64,000 nucleotides of DNA from Bdellovibrionales bacterium (GCA_018646675.1 JABGUH010000012.1:62001-126000); one strand, 5' to 3'; positions 27,298 to 36,945 are shown, counted from the first letter of the stretch. A program made the numbers and translations. The notes: a model not told the origin generated them from the letters alone.

Positions 27298-28574
27298 ATA
27301 AGTTATCTGTTACCGATTTAGTTACTGCCATTAAGAGGGATCTTGAAGGCCACTATGGCGCAGTTGCCTTAGTGGGAGAGGTCAGCAATCTTAAGGGCTC
27401 TTCCGCTGGCCACTGGTATTTTACTCTTTCCGATAAATCATCATCCATTAGTGCCGCCCTTTTTGCTGGCAGTGCATATCGCAATCCGCTAATTAAACAG
27501 CTCAAAAATGGAGAGCAGGTGGTGGTTACCGGTAGCGTTGGGGTTTATACCAAGCGTGGCACTTTTCAGGTAATCGTTAATCGGATTATGCGTGATGGGC
27601 AGGGCGATCTCAGTGTTCAATTTGAGCGTCTCAAGCGGGAGTTAATGGAGCAGGGGATGTTCGAGCAGGAGCATAAAAAGCCCATTTCTCCTTTGGTACA
27701 AAAAGTGGCGGTGATTACCTCATTACAAGGGGCGGCGCTGAAAGATTTTATTAAGGTCTATGAGCGACGATCTCACTGGATGGACCTGCTAGTTGTCCCG
27801 GCCACAGTACAGGGGGAGTTGGCCCCTTTTGAGTTGATGCATGCACTGGAGAGAGCGATCAGCTATCATCAAGAGGTCGCACCGATTGATGTGGTGGTAT
27901 TGACCCGGGGAGGTGGCAGCTTAGAGGATCTAAACGCTTTTAATCATGAGGCACTGGCCCATGCCATCTTTAACTCACCAATTCCGGTAATTAGCGCTGT
28001 TGGCCATCAAGTGGATTTTACTATCTCGGATTTTGTTGCCGACCTGCGTTTAGAGACACCAACCGCAGCGGCGGAGTATCTGACTAACGGACAGCAGGAG
28101 TTGGTTGATCGACTTAATGGATTGCAACAAGGACTAATTGGTAACTTTAATACCTTCCTTCATCATCAACGTCAGCGCTTGGGCCACTGCCATCCCAGTA
28201 GAATTCTGGATGGTATCTGGCAAGACCATAATCAACGGGCCCTGCGTTTGGCAAAGTGTGACTTAGGGCGCAGTCGAGTTTTAACCACTCGAATTAACCT
28301 AATGCAACAGCAGTGTGATGAGCTATTTTTACGTTTACTCGATGCAACCACCCGACGGGTAACAGCGTTGCAGCAGAGATTAACTAATAGTTGGGGTATT
28401 TTAGGTGCCCTCGATCCTATGACTGTTTTGGCGCGAGGCTACTCTATTGTCAAAAGTTATGAGGATAAGATAGTATCAGATGTTGAGCAGTTTAACCGTC
28501 TGCCGGCCAAACGGCCGATCTCTCTGTTATTTCATGATGGCACAGGGGTCGTTGTTAAAGAGGATGATCGCTAA
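27294..28574 (+). CDS. xseA: Exodeoxyribonuclease VII large subunit, apparent ATA start
   Basis: Catalytic subunit of the single-strand-specific nuclease exonuclease VII, about 426 residues from ATA at 27294 (E. coli 456). The N-terminal OB fold begins LSVTDLVTAIKRDLEG and runs into EVSNLKG and GHWYFTL, matching the family from its first residues. The middle carries VITSLQGAALKDF, LTRGGGSLEDL and SAVGHQVDFTISDFVADLR. The only usual start codon (GTG, 27372) would delete the first strands of the OB fold. The frame is open back to a stop at 27264 with no ATG, GTG or TTG. ATA at 27294 has GAAGG 7 bases upstream and overlaps the ctpA stop as ATAG. The small subunit xseB is not seen nearby. Confidence 0.88.
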   Translation: MDKLSVTDLVTAIKRDLEGHYGAVALVGEVSNLKGSSAGHWYFTLSDKSSSISAALFAGSAYRNPLIKQLKNGEQVVVTGSVGVYTKRGTFQVIVNRIMRDGQGDLSVQFERLKRELMEQGMFEQEHKKPISPLVQKVAVITSLQGAALKDFIKVYERRSHWMDLLVVPATVQGELAPFELMHALERAISYHQEVAPIDVVVLTRGGGSLEDLNAFNHEALAHAIFNSPIPVISAVGHQVDFTISDFVADLRLETPTAAAEYLTNGQQELVDRLNGLQQGLIGNFNTFLHHQRQRLGHCHPSRILDGIWQDHNQRALRLAKCDLGRSRVLTTRINLMQQQCDELFLRLLDATTRRVTALQQRLTNSWGILGALDPMTVLARGYSIVKSYEDKIVSDVEQFNRLPAKRPISLLFHDGTGVVVKEDDR

Positions 28575-29491
28575 TGTTTGATCACAAGTTACTTACTACA
28601 TTTATTTTTTTAGTTGTGAACTCTATAATGCTTAGCTCTTGTTCACAACTGACAAGTATTAGTGTCCCAGAGACCTCATTGGCTTCTTTTATTCCTCCAG
28701 CACCCAAGGACGTTATGGTTCTGCCGGGGGAAGTTGTTCGATTTACCATCCCTTACGATATTAACCAGGAGGAGGATGCGACTCTGCTCTGTCATCAGAA
28801 GAGAGTTCCCGCCTTTAAAAGTGCTGGAGAGTTAGTAGTATTTCTCAGTGAGTCCTACTTTACCAAGGGGGAGTCCTATCGTTGTCTTTTGGTTACAGGA
28901 GAGCTCTCTCGTGAGGTAGCACTAATCACTATTGGTAAAAAAGAGTATTTAGAAGAGCGGTTAAGTGTTGATAAGAAGAGAGTCTTTCTTGCCAAAAAAG
29001 ATCTGGAGCAGGTGCAGCGAGAGCAGAAGATCTTAAATAGGGTCTATGCTGACTATCAGCAATCGTTTCTCTTTACTCAAGCTTTCGAACCACCGCTGGC
29101 AAGTAAAATTACTAGTATCTATGGTACCCGGAGAATCTACAATAACAAAAAAAAGGGACAGCACTTAGGGACTGATTATCGTGCGGCAATTGGCACTCCG
29201 ATTGTTGCTGCCAATAGTGGCGAGGTTGTTTTGGCCCGTCATCTATTTTTTACTGGTAACACTGTGATTGTCTCTCATGGACTATCCATTTTCACTGTTT
29301 ATGGCCATCTATCCAAACTCTTTGTCTCTAAGGGAGATCGAGTTTTGCAGCGTGATCTGCTGGGAGAGGCTGGAGTTTCAGGACGTGTGACTGGGCCTCA
29401 CTTACACTGGGGAGTGAAGGTCAATGGAAATTGGGTGGATGGTTACTCTTTGATTCGAGAAACGGCAACAGATGATTCAGCTTCAAATTGA
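28574..29491 (+). CDS. LytM (M23) family lipoprotein with intact metal site
   Basis: 305 residues. Lipoprotein signal with lipobox LSSC near residues 20-23, a beta-rich region, a coiled coil (about 128-160) and a C-terminal M23 domain (about 175-300). The zinc site is complete: HLGTD (HxxxD form), then HGLSIFTVYGH and the HLH of GPHLHWG. It should therefore be an active endopeptidase, or at least metal binding, unlike the EnvC-like protein encoded upstream. The ATG overlaps the xseA stop as TAATG. NlpD-type lipoproteins have this layout but usually carry a LysM domain, which is absent here. Confidence 0.85.
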   Translation: MFDHKLLTTFIFLVVNSIMLSSCSQLTSISVPETSLASFIPPAPKDVMVLPGEVVRFTIPYDINQEEDATLLCHQKRVPAFKSAGELVVFLSESYFTKGESYRCLLVTGELSREVALITIGKKEYLEERLSVDKKRVFLAKKDLEQVQREQKILNRVYADYQQSFLFTQAFEPPLASKITSIYGTRRIYNNKKKGQHLGTDYRAAIGTPIVAANSGEVVLARHLFFTGNTVIVSHGLSIFTVYGHLSKLFVSKGDRVLQRDLLGEAGVSGRVTGPHLHWGVKVNGNWVDGYSLIRETATDDSASN

Positions 29492-31181
29492 TCCTCAGAT
29501 TTCAGAAAGCCTGTCACGTTCATTTTTACGTCGCCATCAGCGTTTAATTGAGATAAAAAGTTTTTTGTCAAACGACTGTTCCGCTGCCAAGTGGGGGAGA
29601 ATTAACCTCTGTCTGGCCGATCGCTTCTCTCAATTTATCTTAGCAGGGGGAGAGTTACATTCAGATTGGTATGTTGTGTTGGGAGCAGAGGAAAGTGCTA
29701 TTGACCGCTCATCTCTCAGCTCTTCCTCAGAACGAATTGTATGGGGAGAGGAGACCAACGGGTTTGAGCTAGAAAAGTTGGTTGAGGGACTGATTAATCT
29801 GTTAGAGGTTAACGCTCTTACCTCCTTAAAAACGCAAGCATGGAAAAATCGTCAGGAGTTGGAGAGGGTTGGACGCCCTTTTTATCAGCAGGTAGTAAAA
29901 GGGGAAGGGGATAGTAATACTCTTTTACCGATAGAGCAACTTGAAGACATTATCGAACTGTTCTCTCAAGTGACGACCATTAATGTTTTAGACCAGGTAA
30001 TGGAGCTGCTTAATCAATTTCAGACTTGTCATCATCTAGGGGGAGAGATTATCTTTTTCTCACCGCTAGAGCTCCATCATCAGTCGATTGAATTGGCCAG
30101 AACTGTTACTCCATATTTACTCTCCTCGGCAGCACCGGGGGAGGAGGAGCACTATCTATGTTGGTGTAGTGCTGATGATGCCAATGACAGTCAAGCGGCG
30201 GCCCCTCTTCTTCACTGGCCGTTAGTTAAAGTCGTTGAGAGCTTTTTTTTCCATATCAATAAAACTACCTCCACCGACCAATGTCCAGCTGATCTGTCAT
30301 TGGTTCTTGGTCGGTTGGAGCTACCGGTGGTATTAATTAGTGGCCAAGGTGAGCTGCTACTACAAAATGATCCCTTTCTCTCCCTGGCCATCTTTCCCGG
30401 TGAGTGTTTAGAGCTGAGTGATGGGGCAAAGGTGGAACGTAATAGTGTTGTCTATAAAGTTATCCATCAGAAGATCTCAACCGTAGATGGTGCAGTTCAC
30501 TCTTTTGTCTTTTTAACTAGTGATGAGCCAGGTCTTAAATATCCCAATATCTCATCCTCTGAGTTAGGTATCATCTCCTCGTCTATTGCCCATGAATTGA
30601 ATAACCCGCTGGCGGGAATGTTGGCGGCAATTACCTTATTACTGGATGACCAGTGGGATCAAGGGACTAAAGATTCAATGTTGGAGATGCGGGCCAGTGC
30701 TACTCGTTGCAAACGGTTGGTCGAGATATTTTTAGGATTTTCTCGTTCTTCCCCTCGTAATGAGGTGGAGCAAGAGATGGTAAACTCTTTTGAGCAGGCG
30801 ATGGAGTTATTAAGGTTTAGGATGATTGAGTCCAATTGTCTGTTTGATATTGAAAAAGAGATTTTAGATAAATTTGATCATCAGGTTAATGGATCAGTGA
30901 CCACGATGATCTTCTATCTACTATTTAACCAATTGATTACTTCGATGTCCCATCAACAGCTAGTTACTCCTGAGAGAGGAGATGAGGGTAGTAACGGAAA
31001 GGGAGTGGAAGGAGTTCTAACTCAGAAGTCTGATGAAGTGTTGATCGCTCTCTTTTTCTCCAGTCAGTTGCAGGTTATGATCGAGCGTACCAAGCTAATC
31101 AACTATCTCTTGGAATTAGAGAGGCTTAAACTTACGATCCACTGCAGTCAGGGAGGACGAGTGGAGTTCTCTTTGCGTTAG
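29472..31181 (+). CDS. Histidine-kinase-like protein with H-box but no recognisable ATPase
   Basis: 569 residues, no membrane segment. The N-terminal 360 residues are not recognised. A HisKA dimerisation helix follows with a perfect H-box, SSIAHELNNPLAG (H374). The region that should be the HATPase domain (about 430-569) has no N-box Asn, no DxGxG and no GxGxG; the N-box position reads LLFNQLITS. It could accept and pass on phosphate but probably cannot bind ATP. It overlaps the lipoprotein gene by 20 bases, so it belongs to this operon and might report on envelope state. A frameshift is unlikely because the frame stays open to the end. Confidence 0.65.
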   Translation: MIQLQIDPQISESLSRSFLRRHQRLIEIKSFLSNDCSAAKWGRINLCLADRFSQFILAGGELHSDWYVVLGAEESAIDRSSLSSSSERIVWGEETNGFELEKLVEGLINLLEVNALTSLKTQAWKNRQELERVGRPFYQQVVKGEGDSNTLLPIEQLEDIIELFSQVTTINVLDQVMELLNQFQTCHHLGGEIIFFSPLELHHQSIELARTVTPYLLSSAAPGEEEHYLCWCSADDANDSQAAAPLLHWPLVKVVESFFFHINKTTSTDQCPADLSLVLGRLELPVVLISGQGELLLQNDPFLSLAIFPGECLELSDGAKVERNSVVYKVIHQKISTVDGAVHSFVFLTSDEPGLKYPNISSSELGIISSSIAHELNNPLAGMLAAITLLLDDQWDQGTKDSMLEMRASATRCKRLVEIFLGFSRSSPRNEVEQEMVNSFEQAMELLRFRMIESNCLFDIEKEILDKFDHQVNGSVTTMIFYLLFNQLITSMSHQQLVTPERGDEGSNGKGVEGVLTQKSDEVLIALFFSSQLQVMIERTKLINYLLELERLKLTIHCSQGGRVEFSLR

Positions 31182-31208
31182 TTGATTTTGGCAATAAAAA
31201 CAGTGTAT

Positions 31209-32528
31209 TTAGATATGCTCTCTGGGGTAGCTATAGGCCAATCCCCCTTGCTTGATTAGCTGCTCCATCTTGGCATGAAATTTTTGAGGAGTCTCTAGGG
31301 GGAGATGTCCATCAAAGAGTAGGAGCTGCGGGGATGTCTTATCCTTCCAGATAGAGTTAAAGATGAAGTCCTGTAGTTGAACCGGAAGCTCTATGTTTTT
31401 CTTCTTTGAATCCCCCATTCGACTACTTCTTGAGCGAATGAATTGCATCAATTTCTTCTGATGGGCCGGATATCTAAATGTTAGAGCAGAACGGTTGTTT
31501 AGCATTTGTAGTGGATAGATCAGATACTGCTCGGGGACTAAGTGAGGAACAACAATAAATTGTGGTAGCTTGTTCTCATTTTGTCGCCTCTTCTTTTCCT
31601 CCAGAGCTGGAAGGTGAGTGGCATATAGGTGCTCCACAATCTCCTGGCGCTTAAGGGGGGTCAGCTTACTAAAGAGTGTATTGAAATGAATCACTCCCTC
31701 TAATAGGGTTCCGAAGAGACGAATGGAGACGATCTTCCAGTTTAAAGTTGTAAGTTGCTCAAACAGTGTGCTCTGCTCATCCTGGCCATTGATGCAGGGG
31801 AGGGCGTAGAGAATTACTCCCTTCTCTCCTTTGATCGAGATTAAGTGGGGGACAGATATTTTTTGGATATGCCGGACAACCTCATTGGCACTGTATTCAT
31901 CGCTGGAAAGATTAATTCGATCCAGTTCGTAACGGTTACGAGGGTAGTAGATGTGGTTGAGCTTGGTGATCCGTTTATCAATAAAGATATGTAGGTAGTT
32001 GATTAGCAGCTGGGCGGTCGCCATGGCATCGTCCAATGCTCGGTGTGCTTTACGATGTTTAATACCAAATATTTTGCTCATATAGTTTAGATTGGTATTC
32101 ATTAAGTTAGGTATCAGATATTTGGTCATAAGATTGGTGCAGATACTGGGATTTTCCAGTGGTGGGCGACCTAGTCTGGTTAGCACGGAGTTAAAAAAAG
32201 GAATATCAAATGAGGTATTATGGGCAACAAGGATAGAGTCCCCCATAAATTCACAGATTTGGTCAATCATCTCCTCAATTGCCGGTTCTTTCTTGAGGTC
32301 GCGAGGACGGATCGAAGTTAGTTTTTGGACAAAATCAGGTATTTTAACTGTGGGACGAATTAGAGAGCTCATCTGGTCAACAATCTTTAGCTCTTCAATG
32401 ATAACCAAACCAATCTCAATGATCTGATCATGTTCCTGATTGCCCCCAGTGGTCTCTAGATCAAACACACAGAAACGCAGTGGTGTGATTAGCTCTGAGG
32501 CAGCCGATTTTGTCTGCACCTTTTTCAT
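31209..32528 (-). CDS. DEDDh exonuclease (DnaQ-like) with unknown C-terminal domain
   Basis: 439 residues. The N-terminal 190 residues are a DnaQ-type 3'-5' exonuclease: FDLETTG (D23, E25), AHNTSFDIPF, and HRKAHRALDDA with the general-base His and last Asp. This half resembles the proofreading epsilon subunit and the exonuclease domain of DinG or PolC. The remaining 240 residues are not recognised: no helicase motifs, no GIY-YIG. It is the last gene of the deoA-punA-cdd operon, 13 bases behind cdd, which suggests a role in turning DNA into nucleosides rather than in replication. This is inference. Confidence 0.75.
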   Translation of the reverse strand: MKKVQTKSAASELITPLRFCVFDLETTGGNQEHDQIIEIGLVIIEELKIVDQMSSLIRPTVKIPDFVQKLTSIRPRDLKKEPAIEEMIDQICEFMGDSILVAHNTSFDIPFFNSVLTRLGRPPLENPSICTNLMTKYLIPNLMNTNLNYMSKIFGIKHRKAHRALDDAMATAQLLINYLHIFIDKRITKLNHIYYPRNRYELDRINLSSDEYSANEVVRHIQKISVPHLISIKGEKGVILYALPCINGQDEQSTLFEQLTTLNWKIVSIRLFGTLLEGVIHFNTLFSKLTPLKRQEIVEHLYATHLPALEEKKRRQNENKLPQFIVVPHLVPEQYLIYPLQMLNNRSALTFRYPAHQKKLMQFIRSRSSRMGDSKKKNIELPVQLQDFIFNSIWKDKTSPQLLLFDGHLPLETPQKFHAKMEQLIKQGGLAYSYPREHI

Positions 32529-32541
32529 TTTAAAATCTTCT

Positions 32542-32964
32542 CTAGCTCTTGTTGGTTAAGTGCTCACTGGAGAAAGCTTGTGGAATTAGTTCTGCCAATT
32601 CCATCATCTGCTCACCCCCCTGTTGGTTGCCAAAGGTAATTTCCATTGTGGGATTGCCAAACTCAACCATAACTTGACGACAGAGTCCACACGGTGGCCA
32701 GCCATCTCGGCTGTAGACATAGAGTTGTTCAATCTTTTTATGACCTTGGCTGACTGCTTGCCAAATTGCCACCCGTTCAGCGCAAACGGTTGCACCATAA
32801 CTGGCATTTTCAATGTTGCAACCTGTAAAAATAGCTCCATCTTCAGTCACTACTGCCGCCCCGACCTTTACCTGGGAGTAGGGGGAGTAAGCCTTCGCTG
32901 CCGCTTCAAGCGCCAGAATACGTAGTTGTGCGGTGGTGACATTAGTGCTTTTCACACTACTCAT
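32542..32964 (-). CDS. cdd: Cytidine deaminase
   Basis: Deaminates cytidine and deoxycytidine to uridine forms; cytoplasmic, zinc dependent. 140 residues, the length of the tetrameric type. The zinc site is complete: C61 and E63 in VCAERVA, C92 and C95 in PCGLCRQ. CNIENASYGATV is the substrate loop. It overlaps the end of the purine nucleoside phosphorylase gene by 8 bases, so it is part of the salvage operon. Confidence 0.94.
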   Translation of the reverse strand: MSSVKSTNVTTAQLRILALEAAAKAYSPYSQVKVGAAVVTEDGAIFTGCNIENASYGATVCAERVAIWQAVSQGHKKIEQLYVYSRDGWPPCGLCRQVMVEFGNPTMEITFGNQQGGEQMMELAELIPQAFSSEHLTNKS

Positions 32965-33784
32965 TCAGGTTTTCCATCTTCTTGATACTGTCAGTTAGTA
33001 GCTGACTGAAGCGAGACATCACTTTGCGCGCTTCAATTTTAATATCTTCATGTTTTAAAGTAACATTCTTCATCCCTGCTGCCATATTGGTAATACAGGA
33101 TACTCCACATACTTTCATTCCCAGGTGGTTGGCGGCAATTGCCTCGGGGACAGTACTCATCCCCACCATATCGGCACCCAGAGTACGTAACATCTTAATC
33201 TCCGCTGGTGTCTCATAGGTTGGCCCTTGTAGGGCACAGTAGATCCCACTTTTTAGATTAAAGTCCATTTTACCTGCCACCTCTTGCATCAGAGAGCGCA
33301 GTTTGGGGTTGTAGGTTAGAGTCATATCAGGAAAGCGAGGGCCGAGCTCATTTAGGTTAGGACCAATCAGCGGGTTGACTCCCATCATGTTGAGATGATC
33401 TTCAATTAGCACTAGGTCGCCGGGAGTATAGTCGAAGTTGATACCTCCGGCCGCATTGGTTAAAATCAGTGTCTCTATTCCTAGCGTCGCCAGAGTTCTA
33501 ACTGGAAAGACGATCTCTTCTGTTGGCAGACCTTCATAGACATGAAGCCGGCCCTGTAAAACTGCAACTTCCACCGCTCCAACTTGGCCTAAGATCAATC
33601 GACCTTCATGTCCTTCAACTGTGGTGTTGCGAAAAAATGGAATATTGGAGTAGGGGATAACTGTAGTATTCTCAATTTGATCTACAAAGGCACCTAATCC
33701 GGATCCTAGCACAATCCCCACTGTGGGGGTGGTCTGCTTAATTCCCTGAATATATTTTGCTGCAGTTCCTAGTTTCTCATACAT
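32957..33784 (-). CDS. punA: Purine nucleoside phosphorylase (inosine/guanosine type)
   Basis: Phosphorolysis of inosine and guanosine to base and ribose-1-phosphate. 275 residues from the ATG at 33784, which has AAGGA 7 bases upstream; a longer frame from 33817 would overlap deoA. Trimeric PNP signatures: VLGSGLGAF (phosphate loop), GHEGRL, LTNAAGGIN, MVGMSTVPEAIAA and the CITNMAAG segment holding the base-binding Asn. It lies between deoA and cdd in one operon. Confidence 0.93.
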   Translation of the reverse strand: MYEKLGTAAKYIQGIKQTTPTVGIVLGSGLGAFVDQIENTTVIPYSNIPFFRNTTVEGHEGRLILGQVGAVEVAVLQGRLHVYEGLPTEEIVFPVRTLATLGIETLILTNAAGGINFDYTPGDLVLIEDHLNMMGVNPLIGPNLNELGPRFPDMTLTYNPKLRSLMQEVAGKMDFNLKSGIYCALQGPTYETPAEIKMLRTLGADMVGMSTVPEAIAANHLGMKVCGVSCITNMAAGMKNVTLKHEDIKIEARKVMSRFSQLLTDSIKKMENLNE

Positions 33785-33807
33785 GATTCTATCCTTAAGT
33801 CCTGTAT

Positions 33808-35172
33808 TTAACTCCACTCAATCTCTTGTTCAATAATTAGCTCGACTTTTTTAGCTGGCTTTTTAGGGGCAATCTTGATCACACGACTGGTGAAACGATC
33901 GCTTAATTCATCTTTTTGCCCCATCTGCTCCACGTGGTGATGGATGGTCAATAATGGCTCTCCTTCAGTCACTCTCTCCCCTAACTTATGGTGAAAGGTG
34001 AAGCCAACGGCCATATCGATCTCCTGATTGGCCACTTTACGCCCTCCACCGAGCTCAACTAACATATGGCCAATCTCTTCGGTGGCAAAAGAGGTGATAA
34101 ATCCACTCTTGGGAGCAGTAACTACACTTTTTAAGTTGGCCTGAGGAAGGAAGGAGTAGTTATCGACGGTGCGAATATCTCCTCCTTGACGTTCTATAAG
34201 TTGTTTAAACTTTGTAAGGGCCGCCCCACTCTTAACTGCCTCTTTAGCCTTTTTAACTCCAGCGGCAACACTCTTACTTTTTCCGGCCAGATGAATCATC
34301 CCTCCGGCCAGCTCAATTGAGAGCTTGGTTAGATCACTTGGGCCACGTCCTTTGAGGGTTTCAATACTCTCCATTATCTCTAAACTATTTCCAACGGTAT
34401 TGCCCAAAGGTTGAGACATATCAGATAGGATGGTGATGATATTTTTATCAAAACGCAGTGCTGTTTGGCGCAAACTTTTGGCCAGACGGCGGGCATCGGC
34501 CTTGCTCTTCATAAAGGCTCCATTGCCGACTTTAATATCCATCACTAAGCCACTAGCTCCTTCGGCCAGCTTTTTGCTCATAATCGAAGCTGTAATTAAA
34601 GGGATAGAGTCTACTGTGGCGGTGACATCTCGCAGAGCATAGATCAGGCCATCTGCTGGAGCGATCTCTCCGGTTTGGCCAATTAGCACCAGACCATCTG
34701 CCAATAGTTGCTGTTTAAATCGTGCTAAAGTGAGGGAGGTCTCGATTCCCCTGATCGACTCAATCTTATCAACAGTACCGCCGGTATGGCCTAAACCTCT
34801 GCCGGCAATCATTGGGACCTTCACACCACACGCAGCAGCAATTGGCGCTAAGATAAAAGAGGTTTTATCTCCAATTCCTCCCGTTGAGTGCTTATCAACA
34901 ATGTCAGTATCACTTTCAAACTCTAGCTTACTGCCAGAATAGAGCATCGCATCAGTTAGATCTGCTGTCTCTTTAGTATTAAAGCCATTTAGATAGATCG
35001 CCATTAACAGGGCACTCATCTGGTAATCTTTTATATCACCTGCTACTAGCCCTTGGATAAACTGGTGAATCTCCTCTGTGGAGAGTGGGTGACCGTCGCG
35101 TTTACGCATAATTGTTGCGGATGGGTCAATCCTTACAATCTCCTGTCCGATAATATTGGCTTCCTCCATCAT
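33808..35172 (-). CDS. deoA: Thymidine/pyrimidine-nucleoside phosphorylase
   Basis: Phosphorolysis of thymidine or uridine. About 454 residues from the ATG at 35172, which follows GGGAGG by about 10 bases; an upstream frame to 35208 lacks a site. The signature GRGLGHTGGTVDK is present, with KRDGHPLS near the N-terminus, STGGIGDKTS (phosphate binding) and SKKLAEGA. Whether it prefers thymidine (DeoA) or both pyrimidine nucleosides (Pdp) cannot be told. First gene of the minus-strand salvage operon and divergent from the nucleoside transporter. Confidence 0.92.
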   Translation of the reverse strand: MMEEANIIGQEIVRIDPSATIMRKRDGHPLSTEEIHQFIQGLVAGDIKDYQMSALLMAIYLNGFNTKETADLTDAMLYSGSKLEFESDTDIVDKHSTGGIGDKTSFILAPIAAACGVKVPMIAGRGLGHTGGTVDKIESIRGIETSLTLARFKQQLLADGLVLIGQTGEIAPADGLIYALRDVTATVDSIPLITASIMSKKLAEGASGLVMDIKVGNGAFMKSKADARRLAKSLRQTALRFDKNIITILSDMSQPLGNTVGNSLEIMESIETLKGRGPSDLTKLSIELAGGMIHLAGKSKSVAAGVKKAKEAVKSGAALTKFKQLIERQGGDIRTVDNYSFLPQANLKSVVTAPKSGFITSFATEEIGHMLVELGGGRKVANQEIDMAVGFTFHHKLGERVTEGEPLLTIHHHVEQMGQKDELSDRFTSRVIKIAPKKPAKKVELIIEQEIEWS

Positions 35173-35255
35173 ACTAAAACTACCTCCCAAAAAGAGTAAA
35201 TTGGGCAACTTCTTTTGTTGTATTGCAGAGTATACTGTAATAGCATAGTATTGAT

Positions 35256-35726
35256 ATGTCTCGAATATTATACCGATACTTGGTAGTCAAATTTCTGCTA
35301 TTAGCTCTGCTTTTGATGCAGGCTCCCTCTGCGTTACAGGCTCAGGAAGCTGGGGGTGGCGGCGGAGGAGGAGAAGATCTATTTGCCAACTCGATGCAGG
35401 ATATGATGATTGTTACCGGCGCTGGAGTCGGAGGAGCTATTTTAGGTCTCTCTACTCTCTCATTTGTGGAGGAGCCCATGGATCATATGAAGAATATTCT
35501 GGTAGGAGGGGCCCTCGGGATTATTATCGGTGTTGCTATCGTCGCAGTCAACCAAGCCGATATGAGTCGTGATAGCTATCTAAAGAATGCTGGTTACCGC
35601 TCAGATCCTGCTTCGTTACGGCCACTCCAGCAGGATAGAAGGGAGGGGCGTCTGCGACGTGCTTTGGCCCAAAAAGGACAGCTTATATCTACTCCGCTCT
35701 TTTTTAACTACTCTTTGACCTTTTAG
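35256..35726 (+). CDS. Exported small membrane protein of unknown function
   Basis: 156 residues: signal peptide (about 8-30, ending ALQAQ), a run of seven glycines and an acidic patch, then two hydrophobic Gly-rich segments (about 50-68 and 80-98) and a basic C-terminal part. No known family. No ribosome site is seen before the ATG. A TATACT hexamer at 35231-35236 lies so close that the transcript may have a very short leader. The nucleoside transporter gene begins one base after the stop, so the two are co-transcribed. Confidence 0.65.
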   Translation: MSRILYRYLVVKFLLLALLLMQAPSALQAQEAGGGGGGGEDLFANSMQDMMIVTGAGVGGAILGLSTLSFVEEPMDHMKNILVGGALGIIIGVAIVAVNQADMSRDSYLKNAGYRSDPASLRPLQQDRREGRLRRALAQKGQLISTPLFFNYSLTF

Positions 35727-35727
35727 G

Positions 35728-36945
35728 ATGCAACTGATCTCTTTGGCCGGACTCTTCTTACTAGTGTTCATCGCCTATCTCCTCAGCAATAATCGAAAAA
35801 ATATTAAGTGGCGAGGTATTGCAACTGGTATTTTGTTACAGCTAGTTTTTGGGGTGATAATTCTAAAAAGTGATATTGGAGCAGCTATTTTTCAAGGGGC
35901 CAGAGAGCTCTTTACTGCCACTCTCTCCTTCTCAGATCGAGGAGCCTCTTTCATCTTTGGTGGACTGTCTGATCGTGAAAAAATTGGCTTTAGTTTTGCC
36001 ACCATGGTGCTACCCACCATCATCTTTTTTAGCTCTGTAATGAGTGTTCTATACCACTTGGGGGTAATGCAAATACTGGTTAGGGCCGTTGCTTGGGTGA
36101 TGGTTAAGGTGATGGGGACCTCCGGGGCCGAGTCATTGGCGGCGGCAGCAAATATCTTTGCCGGCCAAACAGAGGCCCCTTTAGTGGTTAGGCCCTATAT
36201 CGCTTCCATGACTAAAAGTGAGTTGATGGCCTTGATGACTGGAGGAATGGCAACTGTCGCCGGAGGGGTTCTGGCCGCCTACGTTGGAATGGGGATAGAT
36301 GCTGGACACCTCTTGGCCGCTTCTGTCATGTCGGCGCCAGCGGCCCTCGTCTGTGCCAAGCTGCTGATCCCTGAGAGTGAGGAGCCGATAACTCGTGGAG
36401 ATGTAAAGTTAGATCTGCCTAAAGGGAGTGTTAACATTATTGATGCTGCTGCGACTGGTGCAGCAGATGGGTTGAAGCTGGCCTTTAACGTCGCTGCAAT
36501 GTTGATGGCGTTTATTGCCATTATTGCTCTGTTGAATGCTGCTCTCTCTTGGATGGGGGGGCTGTTTGACGCTCCTCAGTTAAGTTTGGAGCTTATTTGT
36601 GGATATCTATTTGCCCCCTTCGCTTTTATCTTGGGAGTTCCCTGGAGCGATATTTTTGCGGTGGGAACACTATTAGGTAAAAAGTTAATATTAAATGAAT
36701 TTGTCGCCTATTTGGATCTTCAACAGATGGTAAAGGCTGGGGAGTTGTCTCCTCGTTCAGTGACAATTGCTACCTATGCTCTGTGCGGCTTTGCTAATTT
36801 CTCTTCGGTTGCTATTCAGGTGGGAGGGATCGGTTCACTGGTTCCAGAGCGTCGAGAGGACTTTGCCCGCTTGGGATTTAGTTGTCTAGTTGGTGGGACA
36901 CTGGCATGTCTGATGACTGCTGCTGTTGCCGGGATGCTAATTTAG
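35728..36945 (+). CDS. nupC: Concentrative nucleoside transporter (NupC/CNT family)
   Basis: Inner-membrane cation-coupled nucleoside importer, 405 residues with about ten hydrophobic segments. CNT family features: the GQTEAPLV segment (AGQTEAPLVVRP), the GGMATVAGGVLAAYV stretch and the later GFANFSSVAIQVGGIG segment. All three are in the regions that bind nucleoside and sodium or proton. It is divergent from the deoA-punA-cdd operon, which would use what it imports. Exact substrate range is unknown. Confidence 0.93.
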   Translation: MQLISLAGLFLLVFIAYLLSNNRKNIKWRGIATGILLQLVFGVIILKSDIGAAIFQGARELFTATLSFSDRGASFIFGGLSDREKIGFSFATMVLPTIIFFSSVMSVLYHLGVMQILVRAVAWVMVKVMGTSGAESLAAAANIFAGQTEAPLVVRPYIASMTKSELMALMTGGMATVAGGVLAAYVGMGIDAGHLLAASVMSAPAALVCAKLLIPESEEPITRGDVKLDLPKGSVNIIDAAATGAADGLKLAFNVAAMLMAFIAIIALLNAALSWMGGLFDAPQLSLELICGYLFAPFAFILGVPWSDIFAVGTLLGKKLILNEFVAYLDLQQMVKAGELSPRSVTIATYALCGFANFSSVAIQVGGIGSLVPERREDFARLGFSCLVGGTLACLMTAAVAGMLI

